Below are positions 9,065 through 15,841 of a DNA stretch of 27,700 nucleotides, one piece after another (position 1 is the stretch's first letter; every line of letters starts with the position of its first letter). Source of the stretch: a virus; the IMG/VR virus record IMGVR_UViG_3300031673_000377, positions 1 to 27,700 of that record. One strand, written 5' to 3'. The position numbers were made by a program, and so were the translations under genes. Under the pieces are notes generated by a model. The model was given only the letters and a program-made list of their open reading frames with translations, did no database searches and was not told the DNA's origin.

Positions 9065-10611
9065 TGAGTGATATAACGAGATTTTTACCGAAAGACCAAT
9101 ACGATGCAGCTTTAGGAGCTAATAGCCCTTCTGCATCAAACGTATTTGCTACAATGTTTGATTTAGCTGGGTTAGGCTCAGGTATTTATGGTGGCAGTGG
9201 TGCACTTCAAGCAGGAGATACAACTGTTACAATGGCCGCAACAGATAAGTTGTTGTTCAATTCTTTAAATGGACCTTATGATTTATTTACCATAGATGCT
9301 GTAAATAATAGAATAGGTATAGGAATTGCAAGTCCTGGACATACATTACACATGGTTGCTGGAAATATGTTTATTCAAGATGGTGTTGCTGCAATAGGAA
9401 CAACAACTCCATCAGCAGGTCAGATGCTTAAAATATCTGCAGGTGATAGCCAAATTTCGAGTAGCTTATTACAAGGAGTTAGAATAGATTTAAGTCCTTT
9501 AGCAAGTGCTGGAGCATTAAATGCTTGGGGTGTTGATGTAAGACATGATGATGCAAGGTCTGGCTCTGGAACTAAACAGTTCTTTATGTTTGATGCAAAC
9601 TACACAGGTAGTAGTGCATCTGCAGGTACACATACTAATTATGGTATTCGTTCAAGAGCTACAATGACTGTTGGTGGTACTGCAAACGTAACAAATATTG
9701 GTGGATATTTTGAAGCTGCAAATGGTACAAATAATTACGCAATACAAATTGTAGATGGCTCACAAGGACTAAACAAAGTATTACGTTCTGATGCAAATGG
9801 TGTAGGTTCTTGGGTTGATATAAATACTTTAGTAACTCCTGCTACTACATTATATAATGGTAATGGTACAGTAGGTGCTGGTAGAGTAGCTACTCTTACA
9901 GACACATTATTATTTAGTGGTGGAGAAGTAACAATTAAAGGTTTCGGTAATACACCTGGAGGATTTGGATTAATAGTTGAAAATTTAGCAGGAACAGATT
10001 GCCTTAAAGTAGAGGATAATGGAGTTGTGACACTTCCTAATGTGCAAAATAATCAAGAGTGTTTAGTATTAGGTATTAGTACGTTTAAAGCAGGTATAGC
10101 TTTTAATACAGGTTACGGTACGTATTCTAAAATATATGATAGGAACGATGGTACTCATAATTTAGGGCTTACATTACAATCGAGAACAAGCGTATTTGAA
10201 TTTATAAGTAATACAGGAGTAACCTCTAATGCTAAGATATTAGTAGGGGAAATTTCATCTTTAAGAACGATTACAGGGGATTTAGTTACGCCTTTAATTA
10301 TTCAGGGTGCAACTACTCCAAACGATGCTAATGATGGTATAAGATTACAGACGGCAGACAGCTTGAATGCTATGTTTGATAGGTTTCAAATTGAGGCTGA
10401 TAATATTTTACCTGCTTTGCCTAAAGGTTACTTTACCAATGTTAGCGGTATTGGATTTGGAACTACAGCAGTTAGTTCAATGGTTACTGTAGGCGGAGAT
10501 ATTGAAACTTTAGGAAACACGAAAGGATTAGTTGTTCTTGACAGAACAGACACAAACAGATACAGAATATACACCGATGCAGGTGTTTTATATACAGAAT
10601 TAGTACCTTAA
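9064..10611 (+). CDS. Tail fibre protein
   Basis: A 515-residue protein, almost entirely beta-type with Gly, Asn, Thr, Ala and Ser. It contains the NRIGIGIASPGHTLHM motif near residue 81, a short module common in tail fibres and bacterial appendage proteins that end in an S74 chaperone, but no S74 domain is visible at the C-terminus here. A related element recurs near the end (YFTNVSGIGFGTTAVSSMVTVGG). The final residues (TDTNRYRIYTDAGVLYTELVP) look like a closing strand module. The start overlaps the stop of the previous gene. It is likely a trimeric tail or receptor-binding fibre. Confidence 0.6.
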   Translation: MSDITRFLPKDQYDAALGANSPSASNVFATMFDLAGLGSGIYGGSGALQAGDTTVTMAATDKLLFNSLNGPYDLFTIDAVNNRIGIGIASPGHTLHMVAGNMFIQDGVAAIGTTTPSAGQMLKISAGDSQISSSLLQGVRIDLSPLASAGALNAWGVDVRHDDARSGSGTKQFFMFDANYTGSSASAGTHTNYGIRSRATMTVGGTANVTNIGGYFEAANGTNNYAIQIVDGSQGLNKVLRSDANGVGSWVDINTLVTPATTLYNGNGTVGAGRVATLTDTLLFSGGEVTIKGFGNTPGGFGLIVENLAGTDCLKVEDNGVVTLPNVQNNQECLVLGISTFKAGIAFNTGYGTYSKIYDRNDGTHNLGLTLQSRTSVFEFISNTGVTSNAKILVGEISSLRTITGDLVTPLIIQGATTPNDANDGIRLQTADSLNAMFDRFQIEADNILPALPKGYFTNVSGIGFGTTAVSSMVTVGGDIETLGNTKGLVVLDRTDTNRYRIYTDAGVLYTELVP

Positions 10612-10624
10612 TAAATAAAAAGAT

Positions 10625-10987
10625 ATGATACAAATAAATGTAGCAACAACAACAAGAGGTGGATTACCAATACCATCTGGTTCTTTGTTAAATGTTAAGC
10701 CAAAGTTTATTGACTATGTTGATGAAAATGGATTAACAAAATATGATATTACTTATGATGTTGATATCTATGAAGATATGGCTGAATATCAAGCAAAAAA
10801 AATACTTGTTAGAGATTATGTTGTGAATTACGATATAGCTTATGTAGCTAAAGATGTAAATATTCAGTTATTAGATAGCGTAAGTGCTCTTTTAGATATT
10901 TACAAAACAGTAATTGAAAATGGTAGTGAAGGTTATCCTGGTGTTGGAGTTGGGAATACTGCTTTAGTTTACCCTCCAACCGTATAA
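10625..10987 (+). CDS. Small unknown protein in the fibre cluster
   Basis: A 120-residue protein. The first half is beta-rich (QINVATTTRGGLPIPSG), followed by DYDVDIY-like strands and a helix, then a GYPGVGVGNTALVYPP tail. It sits 13 nt after the large fibre gene and 10 nt before a second fibre-type protein. No known domain is recognised. From position it may be a fibre-associated structural protein. Confidence 0.45.
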   Translation: MIQINVATTTRGGLPIPSGSLLNVKPKFIDYVDENGLTKYDITYDVDIYEDMAEYQAKKILVRDYVVNYDIAYVAKDVNIQLLDSVSALLDIYKTVIENGSEGYPGVGVGNTALVYPPTV

Positions 10988-10997
10988 AATATAAGCT

Positions 10998-11471
10998 ATG
11001 GGATTACAACATTTAACAACAGATGATAAAGGTGCTAATAATGGTGTTGCATCGTTAGATGGTTCTGGAAAAGTACCCTTAAGTCAGCTTGCAGGTGGTG
11101 GAAAATCTATGGTAGTATCTTTTGCTGCAAGAACAGATATGTCTTTATCAACATCTACTGTTGGCTATGTTGAAAAAGCAAATATGATTTATGCGGGATC
11201 TTCTACTGTTGGACCTATTGTAGCAATTAAAGCTACTATATGGAAAAATAGTGCAAGTGGAGCAACAGGACAAATCAAAATAATAGATAAGTCTAATGGA
11301 AATACTATTTGTGAATTAACAGGTATTACAAATTTAGATGATGCTGTTGTTTTAGACTTAGGTGCTTTAACTAATATTCCTACAGGTCCAACTACATTTG
11401 AAATTCAAATGGGAAGAAGTACCGGTGGAAATAGAAGAATAGAATGTTCATCAATAGAAATAGAATATTAA
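10998..11471 (+). CDS. Short fibre / receptor-binding-type protein
   Basis: A 157-residue protein whose N-terminus contains NNGVASLDGSGKVPLSQL. That 'G-x-A-x-LD-x-x-GKVP-x-x-QL' motif is very common at the start of distal modules in phage tail and head fibres. The remaining 115 residues are a beta-rich domain (IVAIKATIWKNSASG, TTFEIQMGRST) compatible with a trimeric knob. It lies between two small unknown genes. I infer a receptor-binding tip or a decoration fibre. Confidence 0.6.
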   Translation: MGLQHLTTDDKGANNGVASLDGSGKVPLSQLAGGGKSMVVSFAARTDMSLSTSTVGYVEKANMIYAGSSTVGPIVAIKATIWKNSASGATGQIKIIDKSNGNTICELTGITNLDDAVVLDLGALTNIPTGPTTFEIQMGRSTGGNRRIECSSIEIEY

Positions 11472-11474
11472 GAT

Positions 11475-12011
11475 ATGGATAAGTACAAACTATACAACGA
11501 AACTAAAAATATTTGGGAGTGCGTTATTGCTTCTGCAATCCCAACTATTTTACCAGACAATCCTGGAGATACATTAAAGCCAAATTCACAAGTAATTATT
11601 CTTGCTGATGTGAAAACTAATAGCGAGGGTATTGCTGTTGATGCTAATGTTTCATTAGCTGATTACAAGGCTCTTAAATACAAAGCTATTGATTATAAAA
11701 CTGGTGAATTAGTATTGGCTGGTTTTGAATATCCTGCAAGTAGTGGAAATATGTTTTCTCTATCTCAAAATGCACAGATTAATATCTCAGCATTAAATCA
11801 AAGTAGAGATGATATAGCTTATCCAATAATATATAATACACTTGATGACATCAATTCATATAATGTAGTTGATGCTACTGATATGCATAATATCTATTTG
11901 ACAGCTTTAGCTACTAAGAAAACAAGCATTGATTCTGGTTCTGCACTTAAAGGTCAAGTGAGAGCTGCTGTTGATAGAGCAGAAGTTGATGCCGTAATAG
12001 ATAATAGATAA
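11475..12011 (+). CDS. Putative fibre-assembly-like protein
   Basis: A 178-residue protein. The N-terminus (DKYKLYNETKNIWECVIAS) is followed by a short beta region with SADYKALKYKAIDYKTGE-like elements. The C-terminal half is helical (DDINSYNVVDATDMHNIYLTAL onward). The arrangement of a small N-terminal strand region and a C-terminal helical tail just after fibre genes recalls DUF4376/tail-fibre-assembly-type proteins, but this is only layout. The last codons run into a 7-bp tandem repeat. Confidence 0.45.
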   Translation: MDKYKLYNETKNIWECVIASAIPTILPDNPGDTLKPNSQVIILADVKTNSEGIAVDANVSLADYKALKYKAIDYKTGELVLAGFEYPASSGNMFSLSQNAQINISALNQSRDDIAYPIIYNTLDDINSYNVVDATDMHNIYLTALATKKTSIDSGSALKGQVRAAVDRAEVDAVIDNR

Positions 12012-12028
12012 TAGATAATAGATAATAA
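11994..12028 (+). repeat. Heptanucleotide tandem repeat at a gene boundary
   Basis: Five 7-bp units: one GTAATAG, three ATAATAG, one ATAATAA. They cover the last codons and stop of the upstream gene and the whole spacer up to the ATG at 12030. Because the unit is 7 nt and each carries TAA or TAG, every reading frame meets stops in it. Confidence 0.85.
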
Positions 12029-12029
12029 A

Positions 12030-12269
12030 ATGGACTCGTCTATAGTAATAAATGAGAAAGCAAGAAAAAGATTGCTTAATCAAGCTAAAGGTGCTGCCAT
12101 TCAACTTATAGGTTTAGAAGCAGGTAAAACATTTATGAGAAACTTTGGTTCAGAAATGAACTTGTACGTTGAAGTAGATAGGCAGCCTCTTATAGATGGT
12201 ATTAACAATTCTGGTGAAACTCAATTATTTAAAGATACATTAACAGGAATATTAGATATAACTTATTAA
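12030..12269 (+). CDS. Small unknown protein
   Basis: A 79-residue protein with a basic N-terminus (NEKARKRLLNQAKGAAIQLIGLEAGKTFM) and an acidic C-terminus (GETQLFKDTLTGILDITY). Its only spacer is the end of the heptamer repeat. No motif is recognised. It is followed after one base by a membrane protein gene, so it belongs to a block of small genes between the fibres and the lysis cassette. Confidence 0.5.
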   Translation: MDSSIVINEKARKRLLNQAKGAAIQLIGLEAGKTFMRNFGSEMNLYVEVDRQPLIDGINNSGETQLFKDTLTGILDITY

Positions 12270-12270
12270 T

Positions 12271-12651
12271 ATGCTTAGTTTTTTGTTGTTTATATTATCA
12301 TTTATTTTAGTAGCTGTATTTGCACCTTTAGGAATAATGTTTACTATAATTAAATCTGCTATTTTGTTAGATATAGATTATATTAAGAACTACTTTATTA
12401 AAATGGCAATATCATTAGATCAATTTGGAAATGTTTCTATGGCAAGACTATTTAATATCTTATTGATTACGAGTCGTTCAGAAAATTTATTCGGAAATCC
12501 TGATGAAACTATTAGTTCAGTCCTTGGAAAAAACAAAATAAATCATACCTTAGCACCTTTAGGAATCGCTTTAGATTCTATATTAAATAGGTTAGATAAT
12601 AACCATAGTATTAACTCAATAGAAAAAGACGAAGAAAATGAAAAAGATTGA
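12271..12651 (+). CDS. Conserved phage membrane protein
   Basis: A 126-residue protein. Residues 1-32 form one or two membrane segments (LSFLLFILSFILVAVFA then GIMFTIIKSAILL). The rest is soluble with FGN-x-x-x-ARLFN, FGNPDETISSVLGKN, and a late NHSINSI motif. I know this combination (LFN ... FGN.DETISS..GKN ... NHS..SI) as a conserved but unexplained phage protein placed near lysis genes. It could be a holin-related or membrane accessory protein. The end overlaps the next gene by 14 nt. Confidence 0.55.
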   Translation: MLSFLLFILSFILVAVFAPLGIMFTIIKSAILLDIDYIKNYFIKMAISLDQFGNVSMARLFNILLITSRSENLFGNPDETISSVLGKNKINHTLAPLGIALDSILNRLDNNHSINSIEKDEENEKD

Positions 12652-12946
12652 AATTAAACAGATTGAAATTACCGGACCTGGCAAAGAAAAAGATTCAGTT
12701 AGAAACATGAATTATGCTGACTTATGTATGATTAACTTAAACTATATGCCACAAGAGGGTTTATTACCTACTCAAATGGCTGAGAGAGTTAATATTATAA
12801 ATAAGTTCAAAGACGCAGAAGTTGATAGTGTAGTTGAACTTGATGAAAAAGAGTTTGAAACATTAAAGTCTTGTAACGAAAAAACAAGATGGCAAATGAT
12901 GCATGAGGATATTATCGAATTTAATACTTATATCTCAGAAATTTAA
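12638..12946 (+). CDS. Small unknown protein
   Basis: A 102-residue soluble protein with Lys/Glu-rich ends and MNYADLCMINLNYMPQEGL near residue 25. It overlaps the upstream membrane-protein gene by 14 nt, so it is probably translated by coupling. Size and content resemble small scaffold- or chaperone-type phage proteins, but no family is recognised. Confidence 0.5.
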   Translation: MKKIEIKQIEITGPGKEKDSVRNMNYADLCMINLNYMPQEGLLPTQMAERVNIINKFKDAEVDSVVELDEKEFETLKSCNEKTRWQMMHEDIIEFNTYISEI

Positions 12947-12957
12947 AATTATATAAT

Positions 12958-13380
12958 ATGCTTTCTATTTTGTTACAAGTTACACAACAACCTATTAACG
13001 GTATGACAGATGTTGTATTTGGTGTTAAAGATATATTTACAATTGGTGGTGGTATTATTGCAACAGTAACAGCATATTTAACTCTTAAATTTGAGCTTAA
13101 AGCTTTTAAAGAAGCTACTTTAAAAAAATTAGATGATGTTGATAAAACTCACGATAAAGAATTAGCTTTTATTAAAGAAGAATTAATGAATGCTAAACGT
13201 GGTAGAAATGCTATTAAGCGTGAATTATTAGATGATATTAAGGATAAGAATGAAACAGCTATGAAGCGTATTGATAAAACTCAATTAGAAATGAAAGAGT
13301 ATGTCAATACAACTAATGCTGAGTTTAAAGAAATTAACAGTAAACTTGATAGGATATTAGGGAAAATGGAAGAGAAGTAA
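12958..13380 (+). CDS. Membrane-anchored coiled-coil protein
   Basis: A 140-residue protein. One membrane segment lies near residues 27-45 (IFTIGGGIIATVTAYLTL). The rest is a long charged helix with heptad-like spacing (residues 46-138), ending NSKLDRILGKMEEK. Such one-anchor coiled-coil proteins near lysis genes include haemolysin/XhlA-like and holin-accessory proteins. The topology is visible; the function is inferred. It ends the block before a 50-nt AT-rich gap containing TATATTTG (13389-13396). Confidence 0.5.
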   Translation: MLSILLQVTQQPINGMTDVVFGVKDIFTIGGGIIATVTAYLTLKFELKAFKEATLKKLDDVDKTHDKELAFIKEELMNAKRGRNAIKRELLDDIKDKNETAMKRIDKTQLEMKEYVNTTNAEFKEINSKLDRILGKMEEK

Positions 13381-13430
13381 AAAATACTTATATTTGTTAT
13401 TCATTAATTATTAATTAAATACATAAAATC

Positions 13431-13559
13431 ATGGCATTCAGTACTAAGAAAAAACCAAGTGGTAAAACAAATGCTTCTGCTAAAGTAGCACCTAAATTAC
13501 CAGCTACCAATTCAAGTAGCAAGAAAAATTCAACTTACATCAGACCTCAATCTAAATAA
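13431..13559 (+). CDS. Tiny Lys-rich basic protein (42 aa)
   Basis: ATG at 13431 to TAA at 13557-13559, 42 residues, beginning MAFSTKKKPSGKTNASAK and ending YIRPQSK. It is strongly basic, low in complexity (Lys, Ser, Ala, Pro, Asn) and probably disordered. The ATG follows an A-rich leader typical for this host type. The gene lies in an otherwise empty 368-nt stretch together with a second Lys-rich ORF. It could bind nucleic acid or act inside the virion, but no family is known to me. The stop codon lies in the loop of a hairpin. Confidence 0.5.
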   Translation: MAFSTKKKPSGKTNASAKVAPKLPATNSSSKKNSTYIRPQSK

Positions 13560-13571
13560 GATTGGGGTTTT
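13545..13571 (+). terminator. Hairpin over the stop of the 42-aa gene, weak terminator
   Basis: CCTCAATCT (13545-13553) pairs with AGATTGGGG (13559-13567), 9 bp with one T-G pair and a five-base loop holding most of the TAA stop. Four T residues follow (13568-13571). The short U-tract suggests partial termination or 3'-end protection rather than a strong stop. Confidence 0.5.
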
Positions 13572-13585
13572 AAATTATATCTATT

Positions 13586-13744
13586 ATGGCAATGTACGGT
13601 AATAATAAAAAGTCAAAAGCCGCTAAGGGCAATGGTAAAGGTATGCCGAAAACTCCAAGAATTGGAACCGGTACTGTTAATAAACCTATGAGTGGTAAAG
13701 CACCTAAAACGGGCAAAAGAGTAACTACTAAAAGAATTTATTAA
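13586..13744 (+). CDS. Tiny Lys/Gly-rich basic protein (52 aa)
   Basis: ATG at 13586 to TAA at 13742-13744, 52 residues, beginning MAMYGNNKKSKAAKGNGKG and ending KTGKRVTTKRIY. It is highly basic with Gly, Lys, Pro and Thr and no predicted fold. It ends 4 nt before the holin-like gene, so it is probably the first gene of the lysis operon transcript. It shares only composition with the 42-aa protein upstream. A small nucleic-acid-binding or virion protein is possible. Confidence 0.5.
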   Translation: MAMYGNNKKSKAAKGNGKGMPKTPRIGTGTVNKPMSGKAPKTGKRVTTKRIY

Positions 13745-13748
13745 TTCA

Positions 13749-14057
13749 ATGAGTTATTTATCTACAATAAAAGATAGTTGTGGTGGATCTGATAAAACAT
13801 CTTCTAAAAGAGTTGTTATGTATCATTTTGTTTATATAGCTATATTCATGGTATTAATACAAGCTTTATTTACATTGATATTAATTTGGAAGTGGTCGAA
13901 CTCTGTAGGTATGAAAACTTTAGAAGTTCATAGTATTTTTCCAGATGTTGTTTGGTATTGTGTGTTTGGAATAATAGGAGGTATTGCTGGTGTTAATGGC
14001 GTTCAAAATGGTTTTGGTAAAAAAGAACCTGAAAAAATAAAAGAAGAAATTAATTAA
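13749..14057 (+). CDS. Putative holin (two membrane segments)
   Basis: A 102-residue protein with two membrane segments, roughly residues 22-46 (VVMYHFVYIAIFMVLIQALF onward) and 68-84 (WYCVFGIIGGIAGVNG), and a charged C-terminal tail (FGKKEPEKIKEEIN). Size, topology and position just before a spanin-like pair fit a holin. It starts 4 nt after the Lys-rich gene and ends 1 nt before the next gene. It could instead be another small membrane protein; there is no signature motif. Confidence 0.55.
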   Translation: MSYLSTIKDSCGGSDKTSSKRVVMYHFVYIAIFMVLIQALFTLILIWKWSNSVGMKTLEVHSIFPDVVWYCVFGIIGGIAGVNGVQNGFGKKEPEKIKEEIN

Positions 14058-14058
14058 G

Positions 14059-14361
14059 ATGTTACAAAGTAAAGCTATAGTTTATATTCTTATCGCAGTA
14101 TTTTCTTTAAGTACACTATCTACTATTGTTAGTAATGTTAAAGATTACTTTAAAGAATCTACATACAGTAAGGAAGCTGTTGAATTAATGTTAAAACATG
14201 CTAAGTTAAAACAAGAGATTGAAGATTTAAAGATTGAAAATAAAATAATAGAAAAGGACAATGAAAGACTTAAACAAAATATTACTACCGATAGTACTGT
14301 TATTTACAATAGTAGCAGGGAGTATAGAGACAGCTTACGGGCAGTCCTCTTTGCCAATTGA
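14059..14361 (+). CDS. Rz-like inner-membrane spanin candidate
   Basis: A 100-residue protein. One N-terminal membrane segment (residues 7-27, VYILIAVFSLSTLSTIVSNV) is followed by a long charged helix (YSKEAVELMLKHAKLKQEIE onward) and a C-terminal SREYRDSL segment. This is the layout of an Rz-type i-spanin, which spans the periplasm and pairs with an outer-membrane partner. The next gene starts inside this one in another frame (overlap 14261-14361), the classic Rz/Rz1 arrangement. Confidence 0.55.
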   Translation: MLQSKAIVYILIAVFSLSTLSTIVSNVKDYFKESTYSKEAVELMLKHAKLKQEIEDLKIENKIIEKDNERLKQNITTDSTVIYNSSREYRDSLRAVLFAN

Positions 14362-14656
14362 TACTAATTGTATATGTTATACTGATGCTATGGATAAAAA
14401 GGCTTTAGAGTGCCTTGTAAATGCTCCTAAAAAGGATAGCTTAATTTCCAACTACTCCCTTCAAATAGCTAACTTTAAAAGTATTGTTATCAAGCAAGGC
14501 ACTCTTGTGTCAAGTTTGGAAGCAGATAATCTTTCAAAAACAGAAGAAAATCAAAAATTAAATTTACATTTGGAGAGAAGTAAGAGAACAACAAAGATTT
14601 TTGGTGTTGGTGGTGTTTGTGTTGGCTTTGTTGGTTGTTTAATGATTTTAAAGTAA
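14261..14656 (+). CDS. Nested spanin-partner candidate, signal peptide plus C-terminal anchor
   Basis: A 131-residue protein in the +1 frame relative to the i-spanin candidate, whose last third it overlaps. Residues 1-28 form a signal peptide (KILLPIVLLFTIVAGSIETA) with a probable cleavage near AYG-QSS. The mature part has CICYTDAMDKKALEC, a coiled-coil (residues 55-105), and a C-terminal hydrophobic segment (IFGVGGVCVGFVGCLMILK). No lipobox Cys follows the signal peptide, so it is not a standard Rz1 lipoprotein. It probably acts with the preceding protein in outer-membrane disruption; the C-terminal anchor is unusual. Confidence 0.5.
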   Translation: MKDLNKILLPIVLLFTIVAGSIETAYGQSSLPIDTNCICYTDAMDKKALECLVNAPKKDSLISNYSLQIANFKSIVIKQGTLVSSLEADNLSKTEENQKLNLHLERSKRTTKIFGVGGVCVGFVGCLMILK

Positions 14657-14661
14657 AGGTT

Positions 14662-14889
14662 ATGTATAAAGAGTTTGAGGTAAATACGATAGGGTATGAT
14701 GGTAAAGATGTTCCAACTACATTTAGTAGAGGGCAGATTAGTTACTATAGAGCATTTGTAGAAAGTTCTGATAAAATGGGTGATAAACCTAAATTGATTA
14801 CAATGGTATATTTAGTGGGTTCAGTTAAGGGTACTAAAGTAAATTGTAGTTATGATGAATTTAAGCGTAGAATAAAAGCTGCAGAATAA
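14662..14889 (+). CDS. Small unknown protein at the end of the late block
   Basis: A 75-residue protein (MYKEFEVNTIGYDGKD ...). The open frame extends 15 codons upstream inside the spanin-like gene, but the ATG at 14662 right after that gene's stop is a better start. It is soluble, with several strands and a helical KINCSYDEFKRRIKAAE-type end (the visible residues are NCSYDEFKRRIKAAE). No family is recognised. It is the last + strand gene before the bidirectional terminator. Confidence 0.5.
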   Translation: MYKEFEVNTIGYDGKDVPTTFSRGQISYYRAFVESSDKMGDKPKLITMVYLVGSVKGTKVNCSYDEFKRRIKAAE

Positions 14890-14935
14890 TATTTAAGATA
14901 AAAACTTTCCTTTCCCTGGTACGAGTTTTACAAAG

Positions 14936-14982
14936 AAAAAGAGTAACACTAAGTCAATGACTAAAATGTGTTACTCTTTTTT
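14936..14982. terminator. Bidirectional terminator between convergent halves
   Basis: A-tract (14936-14940), stem GAGTAACAC (14941-14949) with GTGTTACTC (14968-14976), then a T-tract (14977-14982). On both strands it reads as stem then T-run, so it stops + strand late transcripts and - strand early transcripts. The inner loop contains a second short pairing (AGTCA/TGACT). The right arm also encodes the last codons and stop of the - strand gene ending at 14971. Confidence 0.85.
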
Positions 14983-15159
14983 GATTATAGTAGTATTGTT
15001 TAATTTATACATAGAAACTTTAATAGCTTTCATGTATTCAAAAATAGATGCTTCCATACATTCTTTTGTTGGATATGGACCAAACTTAACTAAAAACCCA
15101 CTACTGTCTTTGTAGTGGGCTTTGTATTCCTTTTCTTTTGTATAATTAACTGTTATCAT
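14971..15159 (-). CDS. Small unknown protein, last gene of the early strand
   Basis: A 62-residue basic protein (MITVNYTKEKEYKAHYKDSS ...), with a GPYPTKECMEA segment in the middle and a Lys-rich C-terminus. Its start overlaps the upstream stop as ATGA (15156-15159). The last codons lie within the bidirectional terminator. No family is recognised. Confidence 0.5.
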   Translation of the reverse strand: MITVNYTKEKEYKAHYKDSSGFLVKFGPYPTKECMEASIFEYMKAIKVSMYKLNNTTIIKKE

Positions 15160-15521
15160 TCTGTAAATATACGTAAGTAGTCAATAGGGTTTTTGTGTAG
15201 TACCATATTTTGTAGGTGGTATTGCCATTCAGGCTTATTAAAAAATGATCCACAAGAATACCTATATGTTGGACTACCGAAATCATCAAACTCTCTATTC
15301 ATGTTTTCTCCATCTCCAAAGAAAGCTTTAACAAAGTCGTGGTTAAATATTAAGCCATAGCAATCTTTAGGCGAAAAACCTGTAGGATGGTAAGTTTCTC
15401 CATGCCTAAGTTTTATTCTTGCGTATGTTTGATAAAATGTTCCTTCATCAACAACTTTATGATTCATTCCTTTTTTAAGTGCTATATTGATAGCTTTTTT
15501 TAATACGTCTTGATCTGTCAT
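15156..15521 (-). CDS. Unknown phage protein
   Basis: A 121-residue protein (MTDQDVLKKAINIALKKG ...). The N-terminal helix is followed by an RHGETYHPTGFSPKDCYGLIF segment region, then FVKAFFGDGENM and a Trp/His-rich WQYHLQNMVLH C-terminus. This pattern is known to me from unassigned phage early proteins, without a function. It is preceded by a 12-bp hairpin and a tRNA-like element and is coupled to the next gene by ATGA. Confidence 0.5.
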   Translation of the reverse strand: MTDQDVLKKAINIALKKGMNHKVVDEGTFYQTYARIKLRHGETYHPTGFSPKDCYGLIFNHDFVKAFFGDGENMNREFDDFGSPTYRYSCGSFFNKPEWQYHLQNMVLHKNPIDYLRIFTE

Positions 15522-15585
15522 ATTTTTAATAATGTTTTTTAATTATTGACCAGTCTTAAAGTTTTCATAATATTTTAGTTTAAAT

Positions 15586-15613
15586 AACAGAGAGGACCGA
15601 AGTCCTCTCTGTT
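15586..15613 (-). terminator. 12-bp hairpin with UUCG loop after the tRNA-like element
   Basis: Perfect 12-bp inverted repeat: arms 15586-15597 and 15602-15613, loop 15598-15601. Read on the - strand the loop is UUCG closed by C-G, the very stable tetraloop. It begins two bases from the 3' end of the tRNA-like element and is followed on the - strand by TATTTAAAC. On the + strand it is followed by TTTTT. It probably ends the upstream - strand transcript or marks a processing site. It belongs to the hairpin family of this half. Confidence 0.7.
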
Positions 15614-15614
15614 T

Positions 15615-15694
15615 TTAGTTGTTATGGATTCGAACCATAGACTTCTCAATTATTTCTAATTACCGATTTCACCAACCATCGGATAATACAACTA
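15615..15694 (-). tRNA. tRNA-like element, non-canonical middle, identity uncertain
   Basis: On the - strand TAGTTGT (15694-15688) pairs perfectly with ACAACTA (15622-15616), followed by a discriminator A. The T arm is perfect: TATGG, loop TTCGAAT, CCATA (15639-15623). A D-arm-like hairpin CCGAT...ATCGG contains the expected GTTGG. The middle is abnormal: A instead of T at position 8, five bases before the D stem instead of two, and no good anticodon stem. The best reading is a TTAGAAA loop (anticodon AGA) on a stem with a mismatch and two G-T pairs. There is no encoded CCA. It may be a decayed tRNA or a tRNA mimic. Confidence 0.45.
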
Positions 15695-15724
15695 ATTTTA
15701 CTGTTCAATTACAACAGAATATTA

Positions 15725-15841
15725 TTAATTCTTTTTTTTCTTAAAATAATCAATTAAAGATATGATTATTAAAATTACAGAAGCTACAATGAAAATCATA
15801 GCTTCTGTTACATTTGTAGGATTCCACACAAACATCATCAT
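15725..15841 (-). CDS. Small single-span membrane protein (38 aa)
   Basis: ATG at 15841-15839 overlaps the stop TGA (15840-15838) of the RecE-like gene as ATGA; stop TAA at 15725-15727. The 38 residues have one membrane helix (MIFIVASVILIIISLI) and end DYFKKKKN, so the C-terminus is probably cytoplasmic. Further in-frame ATG codons follow the first. The tight coupling and clear membrane helix support a real gene. The function is unknown. Confidence 0.55.
   Translation of the reverse strand: MMMFVWNPTNVTEAMIFIVASVILIIISLIDYFKKKKN

Noticed and set aside
11907-12104. A 65-residue - strand open frame across the heptamer repeat.
   Set aside because: It is made partly of translated repeat units and runs against the + strand operon.
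13389-13396. TATATTTG, another -7-like box before the Lys-rich ORFs.
   Set aside because: No -33 element is visible. It is mentioned under the neighbouring gene only.
15539-15568. A 9-codon ORF (MKTLRLVNN) on the - strand between a hairpin and the 121-aa gene, like a leader peptide.
   Set aside because: It is too short to support, has no attenuator structure after it, and such ORFs are expected by chance.
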